From Cyanobacteria bacterium T3Sed10_376R1m (GTDB lineage Bacteria > Cyanobacteriota > Cyanobacteriia > Cyanobacteriales > Cyanobacteriaceae): DNA of 6,480 bases. Under the pieces are notes generated by a model. It was not told the DNA's origin. It worked only from the letters and a program-made list of their open reading frames with translations, and did no database searches. Where the stretch lies: the NCBI GenBank assembly GCA_003566215.1, contig PXEJ01000291.1, positions 1 through 6,480 on the forward strand. The letters run 5' to 3'. The position numbers were made by a program, and so were the translations under genes. Shown piece after piece: positions 5,918-6,480 of this stretch. Every line of letters starts with the position of its first letter. Position 1 is the stretch's first letter.

Positions 5918-6337
5918 ATGAATGCAGAAGAACAAGCTAAAGGCTTAGAAATTACTACAAAAATAGTGGCGATCGTTAATCTGTTCAAACAACAATTCCC
6001 CGATGTAAAAGCAGATCTCAAACCCTGGCATAATGATCCAGATACTATTAACTTGGTAGATCCAAACTCCATCGACATTGGTTTTCATTTCCCCGGTTGG
6101 AGTCCTAAAATTCAAAGTAGAAGTATTCTTGTACAAATTAGATTTCATTATGACGAGATAGACAAACAACAGCGACTGATCGGCATTGAAAGTGCAGGAT
6201 TTAACCATACGGGAGAAGCATGGCGACTTTCAACCATTGATCATTGGCAATTAGAAGGGAAGTCTCTCCCCGTTGATGAAATTAGAGAAAAACTCAAATA
6301 TTTTTCTCGCCAAGTATTTGAACTCTTTCAAACATAA
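5918..6337 (+). CDS. Conserved-looking hypothetical soluble protein, 139 aa
   Basis: I do not recognise a named family. The protein has no signal peptide, membrane helix, Cys pair or nucleotide-binding motif. The layout suggests a small alpha-beta fold. An N-terminal amphipathic helix (~3-27, EEQAKGLEITTKIVAIVNLF) comes first. A strand-rich middle follows (~43-107), with SIDIGFHFPGW (51-61), ILVQIRFHYD (70-79), LIGIESAGFNH (87-97) and GEAWRLSTI (99-107). A C-terminal helix ends it (~118-137). The pattern of short strands with aromatic residues and a terminal helix is typical of small cyanobacteria-restricted hypothetical proteins. AAGGGA (5905-5910), 7 bases before the ATG, fixes the start. 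The gene is separated from the J-domain gene by 90 bases with a dyad-containing spacer and from apcD by 105 bases. Its codon use looks like that of its neighbours, so there is no sign of recent transfer. Confidence 0.85.
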   Translation: MNAEEQAKGLEITTKIVAIVNLFKQQFPDVKADLKPWHNDPDTINLVDPNSIDIGFHFPGWSPKIQSRSILVQIRFHYDEIDKQQRLIGIESAGFNHTGEAWRLSTIDHWQLEGKSLPVDEIREKLKYFSRQVFELFQT

Positions 6338-6340
6338 AGA

Positions 6341-6368
6341 ATTGTAAAAAAAATCGATAAAATGTAAC
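6341..6368 (-). promoter_or_regulatory. Two HLR1-like half-sites upstream of apcD
   Basis: ATTGTAAA (6341-6348) and AATGTAAC (6361-6368) each match, on the minus strand, the half-site of the HLR1 element bound by the cyanobacterial regulator RpaB (G/T-TTACA-A/T-A/T). Their centres are 20 bases apart rather than the canonical 10, so they would be on the same helical face but with a turn missing between them. RpaB is known to act on light-harvesting and photosystem genes, which makes the location sensible. The spacing is a real objection. Confidence 0.25.
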
Positions 6369-6442
6369 AATCATTAACATAAATAGAGAACCCAAATTAA
6401 GTTAAACTAATCATAATAAAAAAATAATACTTGTATTTTAAG

Positions 6443-6480
6443 ATGAGCATAGTAAGTCAAGTTATTCTCAAAGCAGACGA
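6443..6480 (+). CDS. apcD: Allophycocyanin-B alpha subunit, first 12 codons (runs off right edge)
   Basis: The ATG at 6443 opens a frame that stays open to the window end and reads MSIVSQVILKAD. This matches the start of cyanobacterial ApcD as I remember it (M-S/T-V-V/I-SQVILQADD...LRYPTSGEL). Ordinary ApcA starts with MSIVTKSIVNAD instead, so the SQVIL string favours ApcD over ApcA. ApcD is a terminal emitter of the phycobilisome core that passes energy to the photosystems. There is no Shine-Dalgarno, and the 105-base upstream gap is AT-rich with a CATAAT -10-like string at 6412-6417. Identification rests on 12 residues only. Confidence 0.75.
   Translation, partial: MSIVSQVILKAD

Noticed and set aside
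5884..6208. Antisense open frames over the 139-aa gene
   Set aside because: The forward frame has a good ribosome-binding site and a sensible alpha-beta pattern; the reverse frames have neither.
6338..6442. Intrinsic terminator between the 139-aa gene and apcD
   Set aside because: No GC-rich stem with a following T run is visible on the + strand; only A runs.
1..6480. CRISPR array, insertion sequence, tRNA or rRNA
   Set aside because: No regularly spaced repeats, terminal inverted repeats with transposase, or RNA-gene-like segments were seen.

Overview
The window looks like a low-GC cyanobacterial chromosome. The main reasons are two intact HIP1 octamers (GCGATCGC), a cyanobacterial-type pilus/phototaxis chemosensory cluster, and the first codons of apcD, a phycobilisome-core gene, at the right edge. 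The AT-rich intergenic DNA and the overall flavour suggest a Geminocystis/Cyanobacterium-like unicellular lineage. That placement is inference only.

Layout, left to right. Bases 1-82 hold the first 27 codons of a leftward gene, probably a family-4-type glycosyltransferase, that runs off the left edge. A 238-base AT-rich divergent spacer follows. Rightward proB (glutamate 5-kinase, proline synthesis) is complete with its PUA domain. Next comes a three-gene chemosensory cluster: a single-domain CheY/PilH-type response regulator, a CheW/PilI-type adaptor, and a large PilJ-type chemoreceptor (888 aa). The receptor has an N-terminal TPR, a very acidic ~300-residue linker, two membrane helices with almost no periplasmic loop, two HAMP units and a standard receptor hairpin. 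Then follow a small tail-anchored J-domain protein, an unrecognised 139-aa soluble protein, and the first 12 codons of apcD (allophycocyanin-B alpha chain).

How the genes work together. The receptor and the CheW adaptor would form a cytoplasm-facing array that controls a CheA-type kinase. That kinase phosphorylates the response regulator to steer type IV pilus motility, as in the Synechocystis slr1041-1044 (pilGHIJ/tax2) and Nostoc hmp systems. The kinase (PilL/CheA), the PatA-like PilG, CheR and CheB are not in the window, so the histidine kinase is either just outside or unlinked. All complete genes are on the + strand with gaps of 48-126 bases and no convincing intrinsic terminators, so read-through between neighbours is possible. 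Nothing here is a mobile element, CRISPR array or RNA gene. The most unusual element is the TPR plus acidic-linker front end of the chemoreceptor.
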